A DNA stretch of 64,000 nucleotides. Source: Saccharibacillus sacchari DSM 19268 (GTDB lineage Bacteria; Bacillota; Bacilli; Paenibacillales; Paenibacillaceae). The position numbers and the translations under genes were made by a program. The stretch spans positions 4,450,524 to 4,514,523 of the forward strand of contig NZ_KK073875.1 in the NCBI RefSeq assembly GCF_000585395.1. Direction: 5' to 3'. Each line of letters opens with the position of its first letter. Positions within the stretch are counted from its first letter, which is position 1. The notes below the pieces were generated by a model. It was not told the DNA's origin and searched no databases. It saw only the letters and a program-made list of their open reading frames with translations. Shown one piece after another: positions 54,854 to 62,531 of this stretch.

Positions 54854-55039
54854 CAATCTTGCGTATCGGCAATAATCGGTTCTGGATTGGGGATTATCCT
54901 GCTTCATTGTTGCGAAAAAGCAAGAATTTATCGCGATATCGGCGAAATGAGTGATTGAGTGCCTAAATTGTTGCGTATACGCAGGAATGGGAGGCGAATC
55001 GACTTGTTTTGCCCGAAATTGTTGCTTTTATGCAACAAT
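54854..55039. repeat. Array of four ATTGTTGC-N6-GCAACAAT palindromes
   Basis: Copies at 54854-54876 (weakest), 54906-54927, 54967-54988 and 55018-55039 (perfect). Centres are about 51, 61 and 51 bp apart; the spacers also share GCGAnATCG-like and GCC-AAATTG words, so this is a degenerate tandem repeat of a ~51-61 bp unit. Confidence 0.75.
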
Positions 55040-55147
55040 GAAATACTCTCCTGAGCATCAGAAACAGCGAACAATTCAAAGCCGTCCATTATTCGGGGAT
55101 TTGAGGGGACGTATGTTGGAGCTCATCGAAATTCGGGTGGTCGTGGA

Positions 55148-55636
55148 TCAAGGACTCAGCATGCCGACTACGGCGTCCAGGCCGTCGTCTCGGCCTTCGG
55201 GCGGGAGGACTTCGACGCGGACGCGGGTGGGAACGCAGACGATTTGTTGGTACGGGCGGGAAATGAAGCCCATGTCGAGTGCAATGCGCTTGGGGGCGTC
55301 CGAGTAGGTCATTCGGATGCCTTTGTCGTAAGATTTTAGCGTATTGTGGCCGAATTCGGTTTGGATGTCGATCTCTCGTTCTTCTCCGGTTAACGGTACG
55401 CGTTCGTATTCTTCGCCGTTTACGGTGATGACGGCGACCAGGGTATCGGCGGAAGCAGCAGCGTCGGCTTCTCGCCATTTTTGCCAGATCAATACGGCTC
55501 CGGCCAGGATTAAAATGGCGGCGATCAGCACAAAGTCGCCGCGTTTGATTTTTAGCTTGGGCTTGGTCGGTTTGGATTGCGGTTGAGGCTCGTCTGTAGG
55601 TTTTCCGGGTTCGGTAAATCGTTCTCCGTTGTCCAT
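55148..55636 (-). CDS. NusG-domain-II-like membrane protein
   Basis: 162 aa. A Pro/Lys-rich cytoplasmic start, one transmembrane segment (~33-53, GDFVLIAAILILAGAVLIWQ) and an extracellular NusG_II-like domain: VITVNGEEYERVPLTGEERE, HNTLKSYDKGIRMTYSDAPK, FISRPYQQIVCVPTRVRVEV. Relatives usually have a Cys in the SDCP and NKxC positions; here these are Ala and absent, leaving one Cys (IVCVP), so disulphide or cofactor binding through that pair is lost. Function unknown. AAGGAG before ATG 55636. Confidence 0.8.
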   Translation of the reverse strand: MDNGERFTEPGKPTDEPQPQSKPTKPKLKIKRGDFVLIAAILILAGAVLIWQKWREADAAASADTLVAVITVNGEEYERVPLTGEEREIDIQTEFGHNTLKSYDKGIRMTYSDAPKRIALDMGFISRPYQQIVCVPTRVRVEVLPPEGRDDGLDAVVGMLSP

Positions 55637-55743
55637 CTTTGTGCTCCTTCAAAATTTCTGATGACCTATTTTCGATCATGGGATCATAGATACGTGCTGA
55701 ACGCTTATTGCTTGATTGCTATAACTTCCAGTTACCTACGCTT

Positions 55744-56568
55744 TTAAGAACGTGCCCCCACCGCCACCGGAGCCGGTGCGTATTCTTCGTAAGACAGGCC
55801 GATATGCGAGCCGTCCATCGGTTGCCGTTCGATAATCGCTTTGCGTTTGGCTTTGAGGACGATCTGCTCGATGTCGGCGAAGCTGCAACCGCCGAGCAGA
55901 CGGCACGCTTCGGCTTCCGCGCCTTCTTCGCAGCCGAATTCGCCGATCAGCAAACGGATATAATCGCGGCGATCTTTTTCATCCGGCAGTTGGTAAGTCA
56001 TTCGCGTATCGAAACGGCGCCAGATGGCCGGGTCCAACTCCGTCTCCAGATTCGTGGCGGCCATAAAAATGCTGCTGTCGCCGAATTCGTCCAGACATTG
56101 CAGCAGCGTATTGACGGCACGCGCCATCTCTTTCACTTCGTCGCCGCTTTCGCGCGTGCGGGCTACCGCATCAAATTCGTCCAGAAACAGCACGCACGGA
56201 ACGACGGACGCATAATCGAAAATTTTGCGGATATTGCTGCCTGTCTCCCCCAGATGGCTATGGATCAACGCATCCAACCGCACGACGATCAAAGGCAGAC
56301 CGAGCGATGCCGCAACGTGAAAAGCCGTCAGCGTTTTCCCCGTTCCCGGCGGTCCGTACATCACCACTTTGTTCGGAATCGGCACGCCGTGCTCGTTGAA
56401 TTCTTCTCTCCGTTCCAAAATGGTCATAAACTCTTGCACGATGCGTCGATTTCGTTCCGGCAGAACCAAATATTTGACTTTCCGCACGCAATCTTTTGCC
56501 TCATATATCGTAGCCATGTCCGTGCCTTTGGATTTTGGCAGGCGCGCGGCTGTAGATGATTTGCCCAT
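55744..56568 (-). CDS. Orphan AAA-family ATPase
   Basis: 274 aa, a single AAA module: Walker A GPPGTGKT (72-79), Walker B VLFLDEFDAVA (~126-136), sensor 1 AATN, arginine-finger region IWRRFDTR, and a small C-terminal helical lid. Resembles the ATPase core of FtsH/SpoVK/Cdc48-like proteins but has no membrane segment, protease or N-domain. Its substrate is unknown; such stand-alone modules often remodel a neighbouring complex. The NusG-II-like gene follows 107 bp downstream on the same strand. Confidence 0.87.
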   Translation of the reverse strand: MGKSSTAARLPKSKGTDMATIYEAKDCVRKVKYLVLPERNRRIVQEFMTILERREEFNEHGVPIPNKVVMYGPPGTGKTLTAFHVAASLGLPLIVVRLDALIHSHLGETGSNIRKIFDYASVVPCVLFLDEFDAVARTRESGDEVKEMARAVNTLLQCLDEFGDSSIFMAATNLETELDPAIWRRFDTRMTYQLPDEKDRRDYIRLLIGEFGCEEGAEAEACRLLGGCSFADIEQIVLKAKRKAIIERQPMDGSHIGLSYEEYAPAPVAVGARS

Positions 56569-56683
56569 TCTTTTCCTTGCTCCTCTCGACGCCTCTAAAT
56601 CCGAAGCTCATATCTGCATGTCAACTAATAGTAATCATTACTATTTAACTATGGAATACTCCCGTTGTCAAACGTTCTGTATC

Positions 56684-56730
56684 AAAAAAGCGCCTTTCAG
56701 GCGGATTCGAAATCCGACCAAAAAGCGCTT
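56684..56730 (-). terminator. Terminator downstream of the ABC remnant
   Basis: AAGCGCCTTT-CGGATT pairs with AATCCG-AAAAGCGCTT; minus strand ends in TTTTTTGATAC. It directly follows the broken ABC frame and lies upstream of the AAA gene. Confidence 0.78.
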
Positions 56731-56734
56731 AGTA

Positions 56735-56921
56735 TGAGAATGCCGACGCTTCGCATGTTGCGTCCGTCCAGACTGAAGGTCGGCTCATCGAGGATAAGAA
56801 TATCCGGTTGCCCCATCCCTCCGGCGGCAAAAGCCAGTCGCTGCTTTTACCCGCCCGAGAGTGCAGCCGGATAGCGATCGCGCAGTTCCCAAAGTTCCAG
56901 CTCACGCAGAAAGCGTTCAGC
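56735..56921 (-). pseudogene. Remnant of an ECF/CbiO-type ABC transporter ATPase
   Basis: In one minus-strand frame the translation reads AERFLRELELWELRDRYP, then AALSGG, a TAA stop (56849-56847), KQRLAFAAGGMGQPD, ILILDEPTFSLDGRNMRSVG. This is the ABC signature plus Walker B and D-loop of an energy-coupling-factor ATPase. The stop replaces the Gln or Glu of LSGG(Q/E)KQR; CAA to TAA is enough. Walker A and everything before it are missing, upstream frames are broken, and the end is cut at a terminator. Confidence 0.85.
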
Positions 56922-57025
56922 TTTCCGCGCTCAAAGGCGCGTCTCTCACCGAATTTCTTTCTCCGTTTCGCTTCTTTTCACACGTTTATTTTATCATTCT
57001 AGAAAAATGAAGTTCGCTGTTCGTG

Positions 57026-58216
57026 CTAACTCGCGGCGATCTGCGCGTTCATCTTTTTGCCGTTTAAGGCTGCGACGATAAAAGCGATTAGGGCCAGTAA
57101 GGTGCAGCAGGTGAATACGGTTGAGTAGGACCAGGTTTGGGCGATCCAGCCGAAAGCTAGGCCGCCGAGGGCGAAGCCCAGGTCGTAGGAAGACATGAAC
57201 AGACCCATCAGGGTGTAGCGGGCTTGGGTCGGCAGAGCGAAAGATAAATAAGTAGTCAAGGTCGGGTACAGGAAAGCGAGCGCCAGGCCGTTGAAGACGG
57301 CGGACAGGTACAAGAGGCTTCCAAGCATCTGCGGCACTGCAAGCATCTGTGTGCCGACGGCCGATGCTAGAAGGAGGCCCAAGATCAAGGCTGCGCTCCA
57401 GCGGCCGTCGGACGGGATTTTTTTGCGGAAAACAAAGCGGCAGACGACTACGGTTGCACCTTGCAAAGCCAAATAGATGCCGACGCTTCCGCTGTTTGTG
57501 GAGATGAGATATAGCGGTAAAAAGGTCGCGATAGCGCCGAATATACATGAGGTTAGCAGCATAATGAAGGTACTGATGCCGAGCGGGCGGCTGCGGCCGA
57601 TTTCGCCGAACGACTCGAGTAGTCCGCGCAGTGTGTAGGATTGTTGATTCGCTGAGGCTTTCGGTAGCGGCAGCGACAATCCGGCTGCAATCGCTGCCAA
57701 CGCCAACAGCAGCATCGCTCCGCCGAAAGCAGAGCTTCCTCCGCGTTCCCATAATTCAACGGCGAGCAGCGGACCGACCAGAGAAGGCAGCATGGTCGAG
57801 AGTGTGTACAAGGACAAGCCTTGACCGCGATCTTTATCTTCCAGTCGCTCCATGATTCCGGCCTGCATGGTCATGGAAAAGAATGCCGTCGCCGCGCCTT
57901 GCAGCGCTCGAAGCCAAATGTAACCTTCGACGCCGGATACGGCATAAAGCAGCAACGTTACCGCATGGACGACAAGCAAACCGCGCATGACCGCAAGCGG
58001 TCCGAATCGACCGATCCATTGACCGGCAAGCGGACGCAGCAGCATGCAGGTCAACATATAAGCGCCCATCATCAATCCGATGCCGCCTTGTTCGAGACCG
58101 GCATCGGCACTGCGCAAAGGCAGGGCGACGGTCAATACGGAATTAGCGAAAAAGAATAAAAAGGCAAGCGTATAGAGACGTATAAATCCCGCGGATGCGG
58201 GGCTGGTGCGATTCAA
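57026..58216 (-). CDS. MFS transporter
   Basis: 396 aa, about twelve membrane segments. MFS motif A-like loop in LLRPLAGQWIGRFGPLAVMR after helix 2, and a matching second half. The TTG start at 58216 has AAGGAGG 7 nt upstream. Resembles the small drug/metallophore exporter subfamily, but substrate cannot be deduced. Between an ABC remnant and an amidohydrolase gene on the same strand. Confidence 0.9.
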   Translation of the reverse strand: MNRTSPASAGFIRLYTLAFLFFFANSVLTVALPLRSADAGLEQGGIGLMMGAYMLTCMLLRPLAGQWIGRFGPLAVMRGLLVVHAVTLLLYAVSGVEGYIWLRALQGAATAFFSMTMQAGIMERLEDKDRGQGLSLYTLSTMLPSLVGPLLAVELWERGGSSAFGGAMLLLALAAIAAGLSLPLPKASANQQSYTLRGLLESFGEIGRSRPLGISTFIMLLTSCIFGAIATFLPLYLISTNSGSVGIYLALQGATVVVCRFVFRKKIPSDGRWSAALILGLLLASAVGTQMLAVPQMLGSLLYLSAVFNGLALAFLYPTLTTYLSFALPTQARYTLMGLFMSSYDLGFALGGLAFGWIAQTWSYSTVFTCCTLLALIAFIVAALNGKKMNAQIAAS

Positions 58217-58318
58217 TCCAAATCCTCCTTCAAACGGGGAGCGTACGCTCAGACTGCTATCGAAAGTTACGTTAGACGTTATCTACACATCGAACATACG
58301 ATTCCCTTTTCCCGATGA

Positions 58319-59941
58319 CTAAGCCCGATACGCTACTTGACCGTTCACGACGGTCATAAGCGCTTTGGCTTGCAGCAGCGAGGGTTCGCCTTCCGCGATA
58401 TCCCGATCCAGTAGGGTAAAGTCGGCGGCAAAGCCTTCACGCAGTTGACCGCGTTCCTTCTCCTCGGCCGCGGCCAGTGCGCTGCCTTCGGTGAACAGCC
58501 AAAGCGACTGTTCCAGGCTCAAGCGTTCCTGCGGCAGATACCCTTCGGCGGGTTCGGCCAGATCCGGGCGACGACGCGTCATCGCCGCATGGAAGCCGAG
58601 CAGCGGATTCAGCGGCTCGATCGGCGCGTCGCTTCCGCCTGCGCAGATCACGCCCGCGTCGATGATCTTTTTCCAAGCATACAGATAATCCGTCCGATCC
58701 GGCCCTACCCGATCCAGCACCCACGGAAAGTCGCTGGCGACGAAGCGCGGCTGAATATCGGCAATCAATTGCAGCTTGGTCATGCGGTGCAGCAGCTCGG
58801 CATCCAGCACCTGCGCATGGATAAAGCGGTCGGGTAAATTCGTGATGCCTGAACCTGCGAGCGGAAACTTTTCCATCGCGGCAAGCGTCAGATCCGCCGC
58901 TCCGTCTCCGATCGCATGCACGGCAATCGGGAAGCCGAGCGAACGGGCGCGGGCGGTGAGCCGATGCAGCCGTTCCGCCGAATGAATCGCCATGCCGCTT
59001 GTGTGCGGAGCATCATGATACGGTGCGTTCAGCAGCGCGGTTCGTCCTCCGATCGCGCCGTCGGAGAAAATCTTGACCGCGCCGATCCGCAGCCACTCGT
59101 CGCCGTCGCCCGCCGTCAGCCCCAAACGCTCGGCCTCGTCCAGATAATCATGGAAAACAAGCTGATGCGAGCGGAACAAAACGCCTTCCTCGCGCAGCTC
59201 GCGGTGGATGCGGCGCATGATATCGATCCCGCCCAGATACCGAAGATCTTCGGTATGCGCGGCAGTCAATCCCAGACTCAGCGCATATTCGCAGGCGGCG
59301 CGGATTGTCGATTTTTTGGCGGCGTAATCCGGTTCGGGCTGCACGGCGATTAGCAATTTGCAGGCTTCTTCGTAGATCCAGCCGTTTAGCCCACCCGACT
59401 CGTCCCGACCGAAAGCGCCGGACGGCGGATCGGGTGTCTCGTCGGTCACGCCTGCCCGGCGGAAGGCTTCGGTATTGGCCAGAAACGCATGGAAACAAGT
59501 TCGCGTGAGATACAGCGGATGCTGCCCTGCCTCCTCATTCAATTCGTCAAGACTCGGTGCGAGCGCAGGCGAAAACGCATTTTCATTCCAATTCAATCCG
59601 AAAATCCAATCGCCGTCCGGCGTCTGCCGCGCACGTTCGCGAATTTGCCGAAGCATCTGCTCTTTGGACGAAGTGTCGGAAAAATCGAGCGCCGACAGCT
59701 TCATCCCCTGCATCGACAAGTGCATATGCGAGTCGGTCAGGCCAGGGAGCACATAAGCGTCGTTCCAATCGACTGTTTTGTAATCGCGTCCTGACAATTG
59801 CAGCTCCAAATCGCGCGTTGTGCCAACGGCTCGGATAAGGCCATTTTCCGTATAAACGGCGTTCGGACCCTGCGGTAAGGCATGAAGGCCGATTCGGCCG
59901 TTTTTAAACAAGGTTCCCTGGGTTCGGGTCAAGAGATTCAT
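58319..59941 (-). CDS. YtcJ-like metal-dependent amidohydrolase
   Basis: 540 aa from the ATG at 59941, with AAGGGA closely upstream. Amidohydrolase-3 superfamily: first metal motif DSHMHLS after VLPGLTD, GLNWNENAF, GAVKIFSDGAIGGRTALL, IAVHAIGDGAADL, FIHAQVLD and CAGGSDAPIEPLNPLLG with the catalytic Asp. C-terminal GFAADFTLLDRD is typical. Hydrolyses an amide or related bond of an unknown small molecule in the cytoplasm. 102 bp upstream of the MFS gene and possibly co-transcribed with it. Confidence 0.9.
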   Translation of the reverse strand: MNLLTRTQGTLFKNGRIGLHALPQGPNAVYTENGLIRAVGTTRDLELQLSGRDYKTVDWNDAYVLPGLTDSHMHLSMQGMKLSALDFSDTSSKEQMLRQIRERARQTPDGDWIFGLNWNENAFSPALAPSLDELNEEAGQHPLYLTRTCFHAFLANTEAFRRAGVTDETPDPPSGAFGRDESGGLNGWIYEEACKLLIAVQPEPDYAAKKSTIRAACEYALSLGLTAAHTEDLRYLGGIDIMRRIHRELREEGVLFRSHQLVFHDYLDEAERLGLTAGDGDEWLRIGAVKIFSDGAIGGRTALLNAPYHDAPHTSGMAIHSAERLHRLTARARSLGFPIAVHAIGDGAADLTLAAMEKFPLAGSGITNLPDRFIHAQVLDAELLHRMTKLQLIADIQPRFVASDFPWVLDRVGPDRTDYLYAWKKIIDAGVICAGGSDAPIEPLNPLLGFHAAMTRRRPDLAEPAEGYLPQERLSLEQSLWLFTEGSALAAAEEKERGQLREGFAADFTLLDRDIAEGEPSLLQAKALMTVVNGQVAYRA

Positions 59942-60010
59942 TCCCTTCTCGGTTCTATTCAGACCTATCCTTGAGTGTACCATGTAACGATGCGATAAAT
60001 TCGATAAGCT

Positions 60011-60051
60011 TAAAAGCCGAACATCCGTTGAACGCGGTTGTCCGGCTTTTT
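60011..60051 (-). terminator. Terminator of the large coiled-coil gene
   Basis: AAAAGCCG-ACA-CCG pairs with CGG-TGT-CGGCTTTT; T tracts on both sides. Lies 40 nt past the minus-strand stop. Confidence 0.8.
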
Positions 60052-60089
60052 GGGCATGATTCTGAACAAAGACGGGAAGACGTTGAAGT

Positions 60090-62045
60090 TTATAAATCGG
60101 CCAGTCCGTAGATTTTTTTCTCCAGCTTCTTTTTGTCTTGTTCCAACGCTTTGCTCGTCTGTTCGGAACGCTTCAATTCTTCCCGGTATTCGGCTTGAAG
60201 CTTGCCTAACCGCGAAATTTCGGTATCCAAGAAGCCGATCCGTTCCCGTTCCGCGGCTACGACATAGCGCTCGCCTTGTCCCCATTCCCCGTCGCTATGC
60301 AGTGCTTCGTCGGCCATCCGCTCCAAAATGCGATCCTGCTTACGGCGAAGATCCATTAGCGTCACGCTGGATGCCGCATAATTCAGCGTGTATTTGACCA
60401 GCCCTGTAAAGCCTTGTCCGCGCTCTTGACGGGACGATTCAGCATCACTCATGCGACGGCGATTCTCCGCGTACTCCTCCAACAGTTGATCGAAGGAGGC
60501 CGAGATATGCGGAAGCTGCATGCTGCTAACCCGGAGTTTATCGACCAGCGAGGAACGAATCTCCGTAATTCGCTGCTCGGAACCCGCACGCTCGGTTTGC
60601 GCCGCTTCCAATTGCTCGGCGCAGCTGGCGGATTCGCGCGTGTAATAATCGATTCGTCCGTTTTCTTCGTCCAAGTCGGCTTTTAGCGTACCGTGTTCTT
60701 CGGCGTGGGAACGCCACAATGCCAGCAGCGGCTCATAATCGGCTTCCAGTTCGTCTTCCGAGACCAGTTCCGGCAGGAACAACTGCGTCAACAACAACGG
60801 CACGCGTCTGCGCTGGGGATTCAGATTGCGATACATCGAGAGCGGCGCGCTTTTGCCTCCGCCCGGAATCACTTGCAGAAACGAGGGGCTTGCGGATACC
60901 GTCAAAAAGTCGATCCGGCGCCCGTACAATTCCTCGTTTTGGCCGAGTCCCAGCAGCCCTTTTGCCGAAGCCAGCAGCGTCATGGCCGTCTCGTAATAAG
61001 CGAAACCCTGCTGTTGTTCGAGCGCGGCAAGCAGGATTTTCACACCGCTTGGACGCGGAGGCGGAGCCGGCTCGGGCTGTTCGTCGGGCGGCAGCGTCGA
61101 AGCTTCCCCAGCAACGTCACCTTCGGCGTACAAGGATTCGCTTGAGGAAATCCGTTCAGATCCGAAATCCGAATCGAATTCAGCGGAACGGATCGAGGAA
61201 TGGCTTGGAGCGTCGGACACTTCTTTGTCCAGCCGTACGCTGCCGATCGGCGCGTCCGCATCCAACGGCGAAGTCATCTCGATATCCGGCTTGAAACTTG
61301 GATCGAATCCGGGTACGTCCGATTGCTCCGCAGTCTGCGTAGAATCGACCGGCTCAGGTACAAAGTTCAACGGGTCCCGATCCCGATTCGCCGCTTCCGG
61401 CGATTCGGAAATTCCTTGCGTATTGGCTCCGATCCAATCTTCCAAATCGAAATCCGGTTCGGATGGCGATCCTTCCGCTTCCGCCGATGTCTGAAGGTCC
61501 GTATCGACTTGCGCCTCAGCCGTCTCCCAGAGTTCCGGAAGATCCGGCAGCAGCGAATCGACGCGCCGCATGTAAAGATCCCAATCCTCTTGAGACGCAG
61601 CGTCCAACAGCCGCCCCAAAACCTGCATCAACTGGACAATCTGATAATCGATCAAGGCTTCAAGTTCGCTCGCTTCAGGATGATCTTCCCGAAACGCCAG
61701 ATAAGCCCGATCTTCTTCAGCAACGCCGATCTCGATATGCTCGACGATTCCCCCGGCGAATTCTTCCAACTCCGCGGCCGTCGTGAGCGGCATGCCGACC
61801 AGCTTGGCACGCTTCGCAAGCTCCAGCAAAATACCGAGCCGCAGATCGTCGTCGCTCCATTCACGGTAAGCCATCGCTTTTTCCTCTAGTTTTCTGGCAA
61901 AACGTTCCGGCTCGCGCTTGATCCAATCGCGGATTTTGGATACGAGCAACTCTTGCACCGCCGTATCGCAGCAAAGCACGTACATCAGTCGTAATTCGTC
62001 GCCCCCCAGCTTGCAGAGTGCCTGCGCAAATGTATGTCCGTACAT
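60090..62045 (-). CDS. Large coiled-coil protein of unknown function
   Basis: 651 aa from the ATG at 62045 (AAAGGGG upstream). Three parts: a helical N-terminal domain ~1-165 (YGHTFAQALCKLGGDELRLM, VGMPLTTAAELEEFAGGIVE); an acidic Ser/Asp/Pro-rich stretch ~165-335, probably disordered; and a C-terminal domain ~340-651 (GVKILLAALEQQQGFAYYET, NPQRRRVPLLLTQLFLPELV) ending in a long Glu/Arg coiled coil. No signal peptide, no nucleotide-binding motif. I do not recognise the family. Divergent from thrS. Confidence 0.78.
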   Translation of the reverse strand: MYGHTFAQALCKLGGDELRLMYVLCCDTAVQELLVSKIRDWIKREPERFARKLEEKAMAYREWSDDDLRLGILLELAKRAKLVGMPLTTAAELEEFAGGIVEHIEIGVAEEDRAYLAFREDHPEASELEALIDYQIVQLMQVLGRLLDAASQEDWDLYMRRVDSLLPDLPELWETAEAQVDTDLQTSAEAEGSPSEPDFDLEDWIGANTQGISESPEAANRDRDPLNFVPEPVDSTQTAEQSDVPGFDPSFKPDIEMTSPLDADAPIGSVRLDKEVSDAPSHSSIRSAEFDSDFGSERISSSESLYAEGDVAGEASTLPPDEQPEPAPPPRPSGVKILLAALEQQQGFAYYETAMTLLASAKGLLGLGQNEELYGRRIDFLTVSASPSFLQVIPGGGKSAPLSMYRNLNPQRRRVPLLLTQLFLPELVSEDELEADYEPLLALWRSHAEEHGTLKADLDEENGRIDYYTRESASCAEQLEAAQTERAGSEQRITEIRSSLVDKLRVSSMQLPHISASFDQLLEEYAENRRRMSDAESSRQERGQGFTGLVKYTLNYAASSVTLMDLRRKQDRILERMADEALHSDGEWGQGERYVVAAERERIGFLDTEISRLGKLQAEYREELKRSEQTSKALEQDKKKLEKKIYGLADL

Positions 62046-62121
62046 GGTTACACCCCTTTTAGGCGAATATCTTCGTAGCTTCATTCTAACCGCTGTCGGG
62101 GGGTTCGTTCAAACTTTGTCC

Positions 62122-62150
62122 TTGACCTTTCTCAAATTGCCCTCTATAAT
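62122..62150 (+). promoter_or_regulatory. Promoter of thrS
   Basis: TTGACC (62122-62127), a 17-nt spacer and perfect TATAAT (62145-62150). Start near 62157 gives a ~375-nt leader that contains the T-box. Confidence 0.82.
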
Positions 62151-62156
62151 CCAGTA

Positions 62157-62480
62157 TCAATGAAACATTCGGCTTTGACCGAAGACAATATTCCCCGAGC
62201 GCACCGTCCAGAGAAAGAAGCGATTGCTGAGAGCTTCTTCGGAGAGCGGCCCGGAATTACCCCTTCGCAGCCGCGAAAGCGAACGCCATGTCCGTTGCCG
62301 ATCCTGAGTGGATCCGCACGATGGCCGGTAGCTTCCGCCGATTGATCCCCGTTACCGGATTCCAAGTAAGGGTCATGACGATTCATCGGAGCATCCGCTT
62401 CGAAAGTCATGGCTGAATGAGGGTGGAACCACGAGCCGAGCGCACTCGTCCCTTTCCGGGAGAGTGTGCTTTTTGCGTTT
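62157..62480 (+). ncRNA. Threonine-type T-box riboswitch upstream of thrS
   Basis: T-box motif GAGGGTGGAACCACGAG at 62419-62435. Candidate specifier ACC (62259-62261) in GGAATTACCCC, matching tRNA-Thr. Terminator at 62440-62475. The gene should be read through when tRNA-Thr is uncharged. Boundaries are approximate. Confidence 0.88.
62440..62475 (+). terminator. T-box regulated terminator of thrS
   Basis: GCGCACTC (62440-62447) pairs with GAGTGTGC with inner CCC/GGG pairing, then TTTTT. Confidence 0.85.
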
Positions 62481-62531
62481 TCCGGAAGATCGTCTGCGCT
62501 CGCCATCCCACAATACTTGGAGGAATGCAGC

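Larger units (their letters stand above)
54643..55147. other. 505-bp gene-free region with hairpins and a palindrome array
   Basis: Contains element F (54657-54744), a strong terminator (54801-54850), and four related palindromes (54854-55039). No coding frame with a ribosome binding site. Confidence 0.75.
56569..57025. other. 457-bp region with a dead ABC gene fragment
   Basis: Holds a terminator hairpin (56684-56730) and an ABC ATPase remnant (56735-56921). The remaining bases give nothing recognisable. Confidence 0.7.

Noticed and set aside
54854-55039. CRISPR array
   Set aside because: Units are palindromic, degenerate and only four, spacers are related to each other, and no cas genes are near.
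52348-57025. A phage-defence island (coiled-coil protein, AAA ATPase, membrane protein)
   Set aside because: No nuclease, toxin, reverse transcriptase or integrase is present, orientations are mixed, and a terminator separates the units. Only a weak resemblance.
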